The position numbers were made by a program, and so were the translations under genes. From positions 1 through 5,176 of the forward strand of contig CATXML010000107.1 of NCBI GenBank assembly GCA_958372035.1: DNA of 5,176 nt, read 5' to 3'. This DNA comes from an uncultured Collinsella sp. Its GTDB lineage: Bacteria > Actinomycetota > Coriobacteriia > Coriobacteriales > Coriobacteriaceae. The stretch's first letter is position 1. Every line of letters begins with the position of its first letter. Below are positions 1 through 5,106 of the stretch, piece by piece. A model generated the notes under the pieces. The model ran no database searches. It was not told where the DNA came from and saw only the letters and a program-made list of their open reading frames with translations.

Positions 1-1523
1 ACGATGCGGCCGGAGATGCGGGCCAGGACGTCGTAGGGCAGCTTGGCCCAGTCGGCGGTCATGGCATCGCTGGACTCGACGGCACGCAGGATAATTGGGC
101 GCTGGTAGGTGCGCTCGTCGCCCATAACGCCGACGGACTTAATGTCGGGCAGGACGGCGAAATACTGCCAGCAGCTATGCTCGGAGTTGCGCTCGCCGGT
201 CTGCTCAAACAGACGCTGGTTATAGGCGTCGAGCTCCTCGCGCACGATGGCGTCGGCATTCTTGAGGATCTCGAGCTTCTCCTTGTCGACCGCGCCGATG
301 ATGCGGATGGCCAGACCCGGGCCCGGGAAAGGCTGGCGGAACACGATGTTACCCGGCAGGCCCAGCGCCAGACCAAGTGCACGGACCTCGTCCTTAAAGA
401 AGTGGTCGAGCGGCTCGATAAGGTCGAAGTGCACGCCCTCGGGGAACGGGATCAGGTTGTGGTGGCTCTTGATGGTGGCCGTCTTGCCGCCCGTCTTGCG
501 CGCGCCGGACTCGATGATGTCGGGGTAGATGGTGCCCTGAGCCAGGTACTTGACCGGCTTGCCGTCGCACTCGAGCTGCTGGGCGACCGCGAAGAACTCT
601 TTCCAGAACTGCGTGCCGATGATGCGGCGCTTCTCCTCGGGCTCGGTCACGCCGGCCAGAAGCTCGGCGTAGCGGTCCTCGGCGTGGACGTGGATAAAGT
701 CGACGTCAAACTGCTTGGTGAAGACCTCCTCCACCTGCTCGGGCTCGCCCTTGCGCAGCAGGCCGTGGTTGATGAACACGCAGGTCATCTGCTTGCCCAC
801 GGCGCGAGCGCCCAGCGCAGCCACGACGGAGGAGTCGACGCCACCGGACAGGGCCAGAATCACGCGGTCGTCGCCGACCTTCTCGCGGAACTCGGCCGTC
901 ATGGTCTCGACCAGGTTGTCCATGCTCCAGTTGGGCTCCAGGCCGCAGATCTCAAACAGGAAGTTGCTCAGCAGCTGCTGACCGTACTCGGAGTGCTTGA
1001 CCTCGGGGTGGAACTGCGTGGTGAAGATCTTGCGCTCGACGCACTCCATGGCGGCAACCGGGCACACGTCGGTGCTGGCGGTAACGGTAAAGCCCTCGGG
1101 CACCTCGGACACGGCGTCGCGGTGGCTCATCCACACGGTCTGCTCCATGGGCGTGGAGTTAAAGAGCTTGGCGCCGGCCGTACGCGTGATGGTGGCGCGG
1201 CCGTATTCGCCCACCTCGGAGTGGCCGACCTTGCCGCCGAGCGTCACGGCCGTGATCTGATGGCCGTAGCAAAAGCCCAGGACGGGAAGGCCCAGGTCAA
1301 AGATGGCAGGATCGATGGACGGAGCGTCCTCGGCATACACGGAGGCCGGGCCGCCGGAAAGGATGAGCGCAGAGGCGTTCATCTCGCGAATCTCGTCGGC
1401 CGAGATGTCGCAGGGAACGATCTCAGAATACACGTTGAGGTCGCGGACGCGACGGGCAATGAGCTGACCGTACTGCGCACCAAAGTCGAGTACGAGGACC
1501 TTTGCGGAAGCCTTTTGATCCAT
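1..1523 (-). CDS. guaA: GMP synthase, glutamine-hydrolysing (3' end cut by window edge)
   Basis: GuaA makes GMP from XMP, ATP and glutamine, the last step of guanine nucleotide synthesis, in the cytoplasm. 507 residues are visible. The N-terminal class I glutamine amidotransferase domain covers about residues 8-195, with nucleophile Cys85 in GFCYGHQ and the other triad members His172 and Glu174 in QFHPE. The ATP pyrophosphatase domain follows, with the P-loop SGGVDSS at 226-232 and the lid motif QGTIYPDIIES at 329-339. The C-terminal XMP-binding and dimerisation domain contains QPFPGPG near 397-403. The family is usually 510-525 residues long, so only the last 10-20 are missing, including the usual KPP-type tail. 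The ATG at 1523 is chosen because a GAGGGGG Shine-Dalgarno lies 5 bases upstream and the homologous N-terminus begins here. One departure is that the loop after KSHHN reads LIPFPEGV rather than the common VGGLPE. The identification is near certain. Confidence 0.98.
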   Translation of the reverse strand, partial: MDQKASAKVLVLDFGAQYGQLIARRVRDLNVYSEIVPCDISADEIREMNASALILSGGPASVYAEDAPSIDPAIFDLGLPVLGFCYGHQITAVTLGGKVGHSEVGEYGRATITRTAGAKLFNSTPMEQTVWMSHRDAVSEVPEGFTVTASTDVCPVAAMECVERKIFTTQFHPEVKHSEYGQQLLSNFLFEICGLEPNWSMDNLVETMTAEFREKVGDDRVILALSGGVDSSVVAALGARAVGKQMTCVFINHGLLRKGEPEQVEEVFTKQFDVDFIHVHAEDRYAELLAGVTEPEEKRRIIGTQFWKEFFAVAQQLECDGKPVKYLAQGTIYPDIIESGARKTGGKTATIKSHHNLIPFPEGVHFDLIEPLDHFFKDEVRALGLALGLPGNIVFRQPFPGPGLAIRIIGAVDKEKLEILKNADAIVREELDAYNQRLFEQTGERNSEHSCWQYFAVLPDIKSVGVMGDERTYQRPIILRAVESSDAMTADWAKLPYDVLARISGRI

Positions 1524-1610
1524 GGTTTCCCCCTCTTGTTGGCGGGGAGCCGGTGCCCACCCGCGTGAATGAACGAAAATAACTTTCATAGTGTACACGT
1601 TATATGGGGT
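1524..1610 (-). promoter_or_regulatory. guaA leader, Shine-Dalgarno and likely promoter zone
   Basis: Read on the minus strand, GAGGGGG (1535-1529) sits 5 bases before the guaA ATG and is a strong ribosome binding site. Further upstream lies an AT-rich patch with two -10 candidates, TATAAC (1604-1599) and TACACT (1595-1590). Neither has a convincing -35 at 16-18 bases. The 8-bp palindrome GTGTACAC (1591-1598) overlaps the second. A small GC hairpin (5-bp arms 1542-1546 and 1560-1564) lies in the leader just before the ribosome binding site. The ribosome binding site is firm, but the exact promoter is not resolved. No recognisable purine riboswitch core or clear PurR box is visible. Confidence 0.5.
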
Positions 1611-1678
1611 TTCTCGTCCCTCGCAGCCATCAGCGCACGGCAAACGCACGACCGGGGCCCTATTTGACGGCGATTGAA

Positions 1679-1714
1679 GTATTACCAAACGTTACAGATG
1701 ATGTAATACGTTTG
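1679..1714. promoter_or_regulatory. Two interleaved inverted repeats upstream of the asparaginase promoter (candidate operator)
   Basis: GTATTAC (1679-1685) is the exact reverse complement of GTAATAC (1703-1709). Directly next to it, CAAACGT (1686-1692) is the exact reverse complement of ACGTTTG (1708-1714). The arms are ordered A, B, A', B', so the two dyads cannot both form hairpins at once. The second dyad can also be extended as CAAACG-TTAC, 7-base loop, GTAA-TA-CGTTTG. The right arm runs into the predicted -35 (TTGAAC at 1712). This placement suits a regulator-binding site for the asparaginase gene, but the protein that binds is unknown. Confidence 0.45.
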
Positions 1715-1739
1715 AACTTTGGACGCCCTGTGCCACAAT
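1712..1739 (+). promoter_or_regulatory. Predicted promoter of the asparaginase gene
   Basis: A TTGAAC -35 (1712-1717) is followed after 16 bases by CACAAT (1734-1739). A TG at 1731-1732 one base before the hexamer makes this an extended -10. Transcription would begin near 1746, giving a leader of about 45 bases. That leader contains a GC hairpin (TGCCG 1742-1746 with CGGCA 1766-1770, inner stem CCGC/GCGG) and then the Shine-Dalgarno AGGA at 1779-1782. Each hexamer matches consensus at 4 of 6 positions, so the call rests on their combination and position. Confidence 0.45.
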
Positions 1740-1790
1740 ACTGCCGAACGACTCCGCCTCTGCGGCGGCAAATACGATAGGAATACCAGC

Positions 1791-2804
1791 ATGAAGCGCA
1801 TCCTTCTCATCGCCACGGGCGGCACCATCGCATCGACCGAGGACGGCAATGGCCTCTCCCCCGCCCTGACCGGTGAGGAGCTCGCCCAGAGCGTCCCCGA
1901 GATCTCGGGCCTCTGCGAGCTCGACGTCGTGCAGCCCATGAACATCGACAGCACCAATATGCGCCCCAGTGACTGGATGCGTATCCGCGACGTCATCGTC
2001 GAGGGTTATGCCGACCACGACGGCTTCGTGATTCTGCACGGCACTGACACCATGAGCTACACCGCGGCAGCGCTTTCCTACCTGATTCAGGACAGCCCCA
2101 AGCCCATCGTGCTCACCGGCTCGCAAAAGCCCATGGGCAATCCCTTTACCGACGCCAAGCTCAACCTGTACCAGAGCCTGCTCTATGCGCTCGACGAGCA
2201 CTCGCACGATGTCTCGATTGTGTTTGGCGGCGTCGCCATTGCCGGCACGCGCGCCCGCAAGCAGCGTACCATGAGCTTTAACGCGTTCATTAGCGTCAAC
2301 TATCCGCCCATTGCCTATATCCGCAACGACCGCATCGTTCGCAACGGACTCCATGGCACTCACCAGAACGAGAACCCGGTTCGTTTCTACGACAGCATCG
2401 ACCCGAGCGTATTTGTACTCAAGCTTACACCCGGCGTAAACCCGGGTATCCTGGACGCCCTGGCCGATAGCTACGACGCCGTGATTCTGGAGACCTTTGG
2501 CATTGGCGGTATTCCCGAGTTTGGCGAGTCCGGCGAGTCGTTCCAAGAGGCGATTTTCCGCTGGGTCGATTCGGGCCGCACCGTCGTTATGACCACGCAG
2601 GTCCCCGAAGAGGGCCTTGACCTGGGTGTTTATGAGGTCGGCCGTGCCTACGCCGATCATCCGGGCATTTTGCGCGGCGATGACATGACCACCGAGACGC
2701 TCGTGGCCAAAACCATGTGGGCACTCGGCCAGTCACGCGATGCCGCCGAAATCCAGCGCCTGTTCTACAGCCAAGTCAACCACGACCGCGTCCCGATGGC
2801 GTAA
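1791..2804 (+). CDS. ansA: L-asparaginase, type I (cytoplasmic)
   Basis: The enzyme hydrolyses L-asparagine to aspartate and ammonia. The 337-residue length is typical of the family. The first active-site motif TGGTIAS is at residues 9-15, with nucleophile Thr12. The second, HGTDTM, is at 83-88, with Thr85 and Asp86. The catalytic Lys is most likely Lys157 in GTRARK. There is no signal peptide: the protein starts MKRILLIATGGT, directly on the first beta strand, so it is cytoplasmic and type I rather than the secreted high-affinity type II. The ATG at 1791 is preferred to an in-frame ATG at 1719, because the latter lies inside the predicted promoter and adds 24 residues unlike the family. AGGA at 1779-1782 with 8-base spacing supports it. 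The gene stands alone, divergent from guaA and convergent with the XRE gene 22 bases beyond its stop. A related amidohydrolase (for example a glutaminase-asparaginase) is possible but less likely. Confidence 0.93.
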   Translation: MKRILLIATGGTIASTEDGNGLSPALTGEELAQSVPEISGLCELDVVQPMNIDSTNMRPSDWMRIRDVIVEGYADHDGFVILHGTDTMSYTAAALSYLIQDSPKPIVLTGSQKPMGNPFTDAKLNLYQSLLYALDEHSHDVSIVFGGVAIAGTRARKQRTMSFNAFISVNYPPIAYIRNDRIVRNGLHGTHQNENPVRFYDSIDPSVFVLKLTPGVNPGILDALADSYDAVILETFGIGGIPEFGESGESFQEAIFRWVDSGRTVVMTTQVPEEGLDLGVYEVGRAYADHPGILRGDDMTTETLVAKTMWALGQSRDAAEIQRLFYSQVNHDRVPMA

Positions 2805-2826
2805 TACAGTTATCGACGGGTATCCC

Positions 2827-3045
2827 CTATTCGATCCCCTCGAGAAGCTCTGACACCGTCATGCCGAGTGCGGGCGCGATCTTAAATAGAACCTTGAGCG
2901 TGAAATTTGCCGTCCCATCTTCGATTCTGTCGAGATAGGGACGGCTGATTCCTGCTGCCACACAAAAATCGACCTTGGAGATACCAAGGTCCTTGCGCGT
3001 CTGCTCGACTCGCTTGCCAAGAATCTGTTTCGCACGTTCGTCCAT
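2827..3045 (-). CDS. Small XRE-family helix-turn-helix transcriptional regulator
   Basis: This 72-residue protein is almost entirely one Cro/C1-type DNA-binding domain (about residues 8-68). The turn-containing helix starts at Ser23 (ISKVDFCVAAGIS) and the recognition helix is about 34-41 (SRPYLDRIE), followed by the usual DGTANFTLKVLFKIAPALGMTVSELL pattern in two stretches of family consensus. There is no extra ligand, dimerisation or peptidase domain. It is divergent from the gene at 3122, and a perfect palindrome between the starts is very likely its operator, so autorepression plus control of the neighbour is inferred. GC content is about 50%, lower than the flanking housekeeping genes. 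The ATG at 3045 has no good Shine-Dalgarno within 15 bases upstream, but no alternative in-frame start preserves the first helix. The fold is certain; its targets and signal are inferred. Confidence 0.9.
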   Translation of the reverse strand: MDERAKQILGKRVEQTRKDLGISKVDFCVAAGISRPYLDRIEDGTANFTLKVLFKIAPALGMTVSELLEGIE

Positions 3046-3055
3046 GCAGCCGAGT

Positions 3056-3090
3056 TTGAAATGGAGCTGAACAAAAACGTAAACTATAGT
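3056..3090 (+). promoter_or_regulatory. Predicted promoter of the 129-residue gene, overlapping the palindrome
   Basis: TTGAAA (3056-3061) is followed after 18 bases by TAAACT (3080-3085), giving a start near 3092. A better -10 hexamer, TATAGT at 3085-3090, lies at the centre of the palindrome but has no -35 at normal spacing. Because the centre is symmetric, the same TATAGT also reads on the minus strand (3088-3083) toward the XRE gene, where no clear -35 is seen. A repressor on the palindrome would therefore block both directions. Confidence 0.4.
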
Positions 3091-3099
3091 TTACGTTTT
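3074..3099. promoter_or_regulatory. Perfect 26-bp palindrome, likely operator of the XRE regulator
   Basis: The left half AAAACGTAAACTA (3074-3086) is the exact reverse complement of the right half TAGTTTACGTTTT (3087-3099); symmetry breaks at 3073/3100. It sits in the 76-base gap between two divergent genes, one of which encodes an XRE DNA-binding protein, and covers predicted -10 elements. A 13-bp perfect half-site without spacer is more than one homodimer usually needs, so side-by-side dimers or an operator with conserved flanks is possible. A transcript crossing it could form a hairpin with a following T-run (3096-3099), but its place between two divergent starts argues for an operator rather than a terminator. 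Confidence 0.8.
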
Positions 3100-3121
3100 G
3101 CCGAATACACAGGAGTTTTCT

Positions 3122-3511
3122 ATGTCGGGTTCTTCGGTCCGCACGTACCGAGCCACGCTTCGCACAAACAGCGCACCGCCCAAGCTCGTCGTCGTTGAAG
3201 CAGAATGTCTTTCGCCCGATGAGCGCACAGCATTTGCATTGCTATCAAGTCGCGTCGCCGCCGTTCTGGTCCCTTGCCCGGCGCAAGGTGAACTTGCCAT
3301 CCAATGCCAAGCGCACAGCTGCTCGCTCAATCAGGCTGCCGTAATCGCAACCAGCCAACGCGGTCTGCCCCTTCTCCTGGAAGCCGGTATCGCGCTCGCC
3401 CTTCGCGGCGCCGGATACGAAAACGAGGCCGCCGCCGACATGGTCTTTAAACCACGATCGAGCGGCGGCCTCGCAGCAGCCATTGAATATATGTGCAGAC
3501 TCGTTGCCTAA
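3122..3511 (+). CDS. Hypothetical protein, 129 residues; possible degenerate HAD-like fold
   Basis: I do not recognise a named family. The ATG at 3122 is chosen over a TTG at 3098 because AGGAG (3111-3115) lies 6 bases before it, and the TTG falls within the palindrome. There is no signal peptide, membrane segment or known motif. Four Cys residues (29, 52, 62, 67) and His65 fall in the first half. The order of likely strands and helices resembles a small HAD or soluble P-type-ATPase-like phosphatase: KLVVVEAECLSPDERTAF (21-38) takes the place of motif I and its first helix, VAAVLVP (45-51) of motif II, VIATSQRGLPLLLEAGIAL (74-92) of the GDxxND segment, and AAADMVF...GGLAAAIEYM (103-124) of the C-terminal end. 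If so, the catalytic Asp residues are gone (EAE, TSQRGL). This is pattern resemblance only. Control by the divergent XRE regulator is likely. The stop lies 9 bases from the end of the convergent DUF1648 gene. Confidence 0.8.
   Translation: MSGSSVRTYRATLRTNSAPPKLVVVEAECLSPDERTAFALLSSRVAAVLVPCPAQGELAIQCQAHSCSLNQAAVIATSQRGLPLLLEAGIALALRGAGYENEAAADMVFKPRSSGGLAAAIEYMCRLVA
3424..3473 (+). repeat. 12-bp perfect inverted repeat inside the 3' part of the 129-residue gene
   Basis: CGAGGCCGCCGC (3424-3435) is the exact reverse complement of GCGGCGGCCTCG (3462-3473), separated by 26 bases. A second small stem, TGGT (3441-3444) with ACCA (3451-3454), can stack inside. The arms encode the Ala-rich stretch around 102-105 and the SSGGLA stretch around 113-118. 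It could form a strong mRNA hairpin about 36 bases before the stop, without a T-run. GC-rich Ala and Gly codons make some self-complementarity likely by chance. Confidence 0.5.
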
Positions 3512-3520
3512 AAGGACAAG

Positions 3521-3904
3521 CTAGAAACCAAGGCCAAAGCCCGTTCCGGTAATCGCCGAGTACATAAAGTAAACGTTGACCACGTTGAGGAACACACCCG
3601 TGATGCAACCGTTGCGCAGGTAGCGCTCGCACACGATGCGCGCCATGGCGGCGGAGTCATCATTGTTCTTTGCCTGGCGTCCCGCCGTAAAATACGTCGC
3701 CACGCTCAGCAGCAAGTTGAGCACCGGCAGCGCCAGCAACTCGTAGCTCTTGCCCCAGCGCGTCGCCTCGCCGGCGGCATTAAACTTTGTTGCCACCTCG
3801 GGACCAATGTTGGGGATAACACACGCTGCGACCACCAGCGGAATCACCGCAAGCACGAGCAGCGCAATACCCATGTAGCCGGCTTTTTTGCCATATTTAA
3901 ACAT
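3521..3904 (-). CDS. Small membrane protein with a DUF1648-like segment
   Basis: This 127-residue protein has three predicted membrane helices: about 11-30 (GIALLVLAVIPLVVAACVI), 56-74 (LLALPVLNLLLSVATYFTA) and 101-120 (around FLNVVNVYFMYSAI). The stretch between helices 1 and 2, with VATKFNAAGEATRWGKS (37-53) followed by a Pro in the next helix, is the hallmark of the DUF1648 domain found at the N-terminus of SdpI-type proteins. SdpI is the immunity and signal protein of the Bacillus SDP toxin, but here only one such segment is present and no toxin gene is nearby, so an immunity role is not supported. The Lys-rich start (MFKYGKK) suggests that the N-terminus is inside. The gene begins 11 bases after the ychF stop, with AAGGA (3917-3913) overlapping that stop and 8-base spacing, so it is probably co-transcribed and translationally coupled with ychF. 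Its function is unknown. Confidence 0.85.
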   Translation of the reverse strand: MFKYGKKAGYMGIALLVLAVIPLVVAACVIPNIGPEVATKFNAAGEATRWGKSYELLALPVLNLLLSVATYFTAGRQAKNNDDSAAMARIVCERYLRNGCITGVFLNVVNVYFMYSAITGTGFGLGF

Positions 3905-3912
3905 GTGCGTCG

Positions 3913-3918
3913 TCCTTA
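3913..3918 (-). promoter_or_regulatory. Shine-Dalgarno overlapping the ychF stop codon
   Basis: On the minus strand TAAGGA contains both the ychF stop codon (3918-3916) and the ribosome binding site of the downstream membrane protein gene, 8 bases before its ATG at 3904. Ribosomes ending ychF would stand on or next to this site, which favours coupled translation. Confidence 0.7.
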
Positions 3919-4992
3919 CACGTTAAAGCGGAAGTGCACGACGTCGCCATCGGCCATGACATAGTCCTTGCCCTCAATACGCAGCTTGCCGGCGGCCTTG
4001 GCGCCCTGCTCTCCGCCGAGCTCGATGTAGTCGTCATAGCCAATGACCTCGGCCTTAATAAAGCCGCGCTCAAAGTCGGTGTGGATGACACCGGCAGCCT
4101 GCGGAGCGGTCGCACCCTGACGCACCGTCCAGGCCTTGACCTCCATCTCGCCGGCCGTAAAGAACGACTGCAGGCCGAGCAGCTTATAGGCCGCCTGCGC
4201 GAGCACGTCCAGGCCGGGCTGCTCCAAGCCCAGGCTCTCCAGGTAGTCGGCGGCGTCCTCGGGATCGAGCTCGGAAAGCTCGGCCTCGATCTTGGCGCAG
4301 ATGGGCAGCGGCTTGACGCCATCGATGGGCGCCAGGTCCTCGTTGAGCATGTCCTCGTCCACGTTTGCCACGTACAGGATGGGCTTCATGGTGAGCAGGA
4401 ACAGGCCCTTGGCGGCAGCACGCTCCTCGTCGGTCATCTCCATGGATGCGGCGCGCTTGCCCTCGTTGAGCCAGGCGAGCAGGCGCTTGGCGACCTCGAA
4501 CTTGGGCATGAGCTCCTTGTCGCGCTTGGCCTCCTTCTCGAGCTTAGGCAGCTGCTTCTCGAGCGTGCCCATGTCGGCCAGGATGAGCTCGGTCATGATG
4601 GTGTCGGCATCGCCGGCGGGATCGACGAACTCGCCCGTGCGGCCCACCTCACGCATGACGTTGGGATCCTTAAAGTAGCGCACGACCTCGCAGATGGCGT
4701 CGGTCTCGCGAATGTTGGCCAGGAACTGGTTGCCCAAGCCCTCGCCCTCGTTGGCGCCCTTCACCAGACCTGCGATGTCGACGAACTCGACCGTCGCCGG
4801 CACAATGCGACCCGGGTTAACGATGTCGGCGAGCTTTTGCAGGCGGCTATCGGGCACGTCGACGATACCCACGTTGGGGTCGATCGTGGCGAACGGATAG
4901 TTGGCGGCAAGGCCGGTCTTTTTGGTAAGCGCGGTGAACAGCGTCGACTTGCCTACGTTGGGCAGGCCCACGATACCGATGGAAAGGGACAC
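3916..4992 (-). CDS. ychF: Redox-regulated ribosome-binding P-loop NTPase YchF (OLA1/Obg family)
   Basis: YchF is a cytoplasmic member of the Obg group that binds the ribosome and, unlike most of its relatives, prefers ATP; it is tied to stress and translation control in studied bacteria. Counting from the GTG start (358 residues, against about 363 in E. coli), the Walker A motif GLPNVGKST is at 9-17, the switch region YPFATIDPN at 32-40, DIAGLV at 72-77 and NVDE at 210-213. NVDE replaces the NKxD motif of true GTPases and fits ATP preference. Leu76 after DxxG replaces the usual catalytic Gln, which is a mark of this subfamily. The charged stretch around 144-170 is the coiled-coil insertion, and the C-terminal TGS domain runs from about 275 and includes [18 protein letters not shown]. 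The GTG at 4992 is preferred because AAAAGGAG lies 5 bases upstream and [15 protein letters not shown] is the usual N-terminus. The ATG at 5028 would lie before the predicted transcription start. Confidence 0.97.
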   Translation of the reverse strand: MSLSIGIVGLPNVGKSTLFTALTKKTGLAANYPFATIDPNVGIVDVPDSRLQKLADIVNPGRIVPATVEFVDIAGLVKGANEGEGLGNQFLANIRETDAICEVVRYFKDPNVMREVGRTGEFVDPAGDADTIMTELILADMGTLEKQLPKLEKEAKRDKELMPKFEVAKRLLAWLNEGKRAASMEMTDEERAAAKGLFLLTMKPILYVANVDEDMLNEDLAPIDGVKPLPICAKIEAELSELDPEDAADYLESLGLEQPGLDVLAQAAYKLLGLQSFFTAGEMEVKAWTVRQGATAPQAAGVIHTDFERGFIKAEVIGYDDYIELGGEQGAKAAGKLRIEGKDYVMADGDVVHFRFNV

Positions 4993-4997
4993 GACAG

Positions 4998-5035
4998 CTC
5001 CTTTTGGTACAAGCATTTCAAACTGCATAAGTATA
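4998..5035 (-). promoter_or_regulatory. ychF promoter -10 and Shine-Dalgarno
   Basis: On the minus strand TATACT (5035-5030) is a -10 matching consensus at 5 of 6 positions; the -35 at 17-18 bases (TTAGCC or similar) is weak. Transcription would start near 5023. AAAAGGAG (5005-4998) is a strong Shine-Dalgarno 5 bases before the GTG at 4992. Together they give a leader of about 30 bases and place the ATG at 5028 upstream of the transcript. Confidence 0.55.
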
Positions 5036-5037
5036 GC

Positions 5038-5077
5038 GCCGCCGCAGCATCTGGGCTAACCCGGACGCCACGGCGGC
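5038..5077 (-). terminator. Symmetric stem-loop between the upstream gene and ychF (possible terminator without T-run)
   Basis: GCCGCCG (5038-5044) is the exact reverse complement of CGGCGGC (5071-5077). Inside, separated by 6 bases on each side, CTGGG (5051-5055) pairs with CCCGG (5060-5064, one G-T pair) around a 4-base loop. In the minus-strand transcript this folds 30 bases after the stop of the gene ending at 5107 and just ahead of the ychF -10. No T-run follows, so it may be a weak terminator, an mRNA 3' end structure, or a processing element between co-transcribed genes. Confidence 0.35.
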
Positions 5078-5106
5078 ACGAATGAAGCAGAGATAGGGGT
5101 CGCTGA

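Noticed and set aside
177..1568. 463-residue open frame on the plus strand opposite guaA
   Set aside because: It is the antisense shadow of a high-GC gene; the translation is a low-complexity run of Leu, Val, Ala, Asp and His with no family features, while the minus strand is unmistakably GuaA.
1524..1710. Guanine riboswitch or PurR box in the guaA leader
   Set aside because: The three-way junction core and conserved loop sequences of purine riboswitches are not present, and the GAACGAAAAT stretch does not match the PurBox well enough.
1719..1790. Upstream in-frame ATG extending the asparaginase by 24 residues
   Set aside because: It overlaps the predicted promoter, has no Shine-Dalgarno, and adds residues unlike the family; the ATG at 1791 starts exactly at the usual N-terminus.
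1692..2660. 322-residue open frame on the minus strand opposite the asparaginase
   Set aside because: Antisense shadow caused by biased codon use; the plus strand has full asparaginase motifs.
2812..2835. Hairpin between the convergent asparaginase and XRE genes as a bidirectional terminator
   Set aside because: ATCGA/TCGAT arms with an inner GGG/CCC form only a weak, interrupted stem, there is no T-run on either side, and it overlaps the XRE stop codon.
2827..3511. Toxin-antitoxin system made of the XRE protein and its neighbour
   Set aside because: Toxin-antitoxin pairs are normally co-directional and overlapping or nearly so, and the 129-residue protein has no RelE, HigB, HipA, Fic or similar features. 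Divergent arrangement fits a regulator and target better.
3521..3904. SdpI-type immunity gene against a toxin
   Set aside because: Only the DUF1648-like segment is present, the rest of SdpI is missing, and no SdpC-like toxin or processing genes are adjacent.
3053..5024. 11-base match AGTTTGAAATG (3053-3063 plus; 5024-5014 minus), both upstream of genes
   Set aside because: Several 11-base matches are expected by chance in a window of this size when both strands are compared, and the spacing to the start codons differs.
3934..5085. 383-residue open frame on the plus strand opposite ychF
   Set aside because: Antisense shadow; repetitive Leu/Gly/His/Asp composition, and its end runs through the ychF promoter and the stem-loop.
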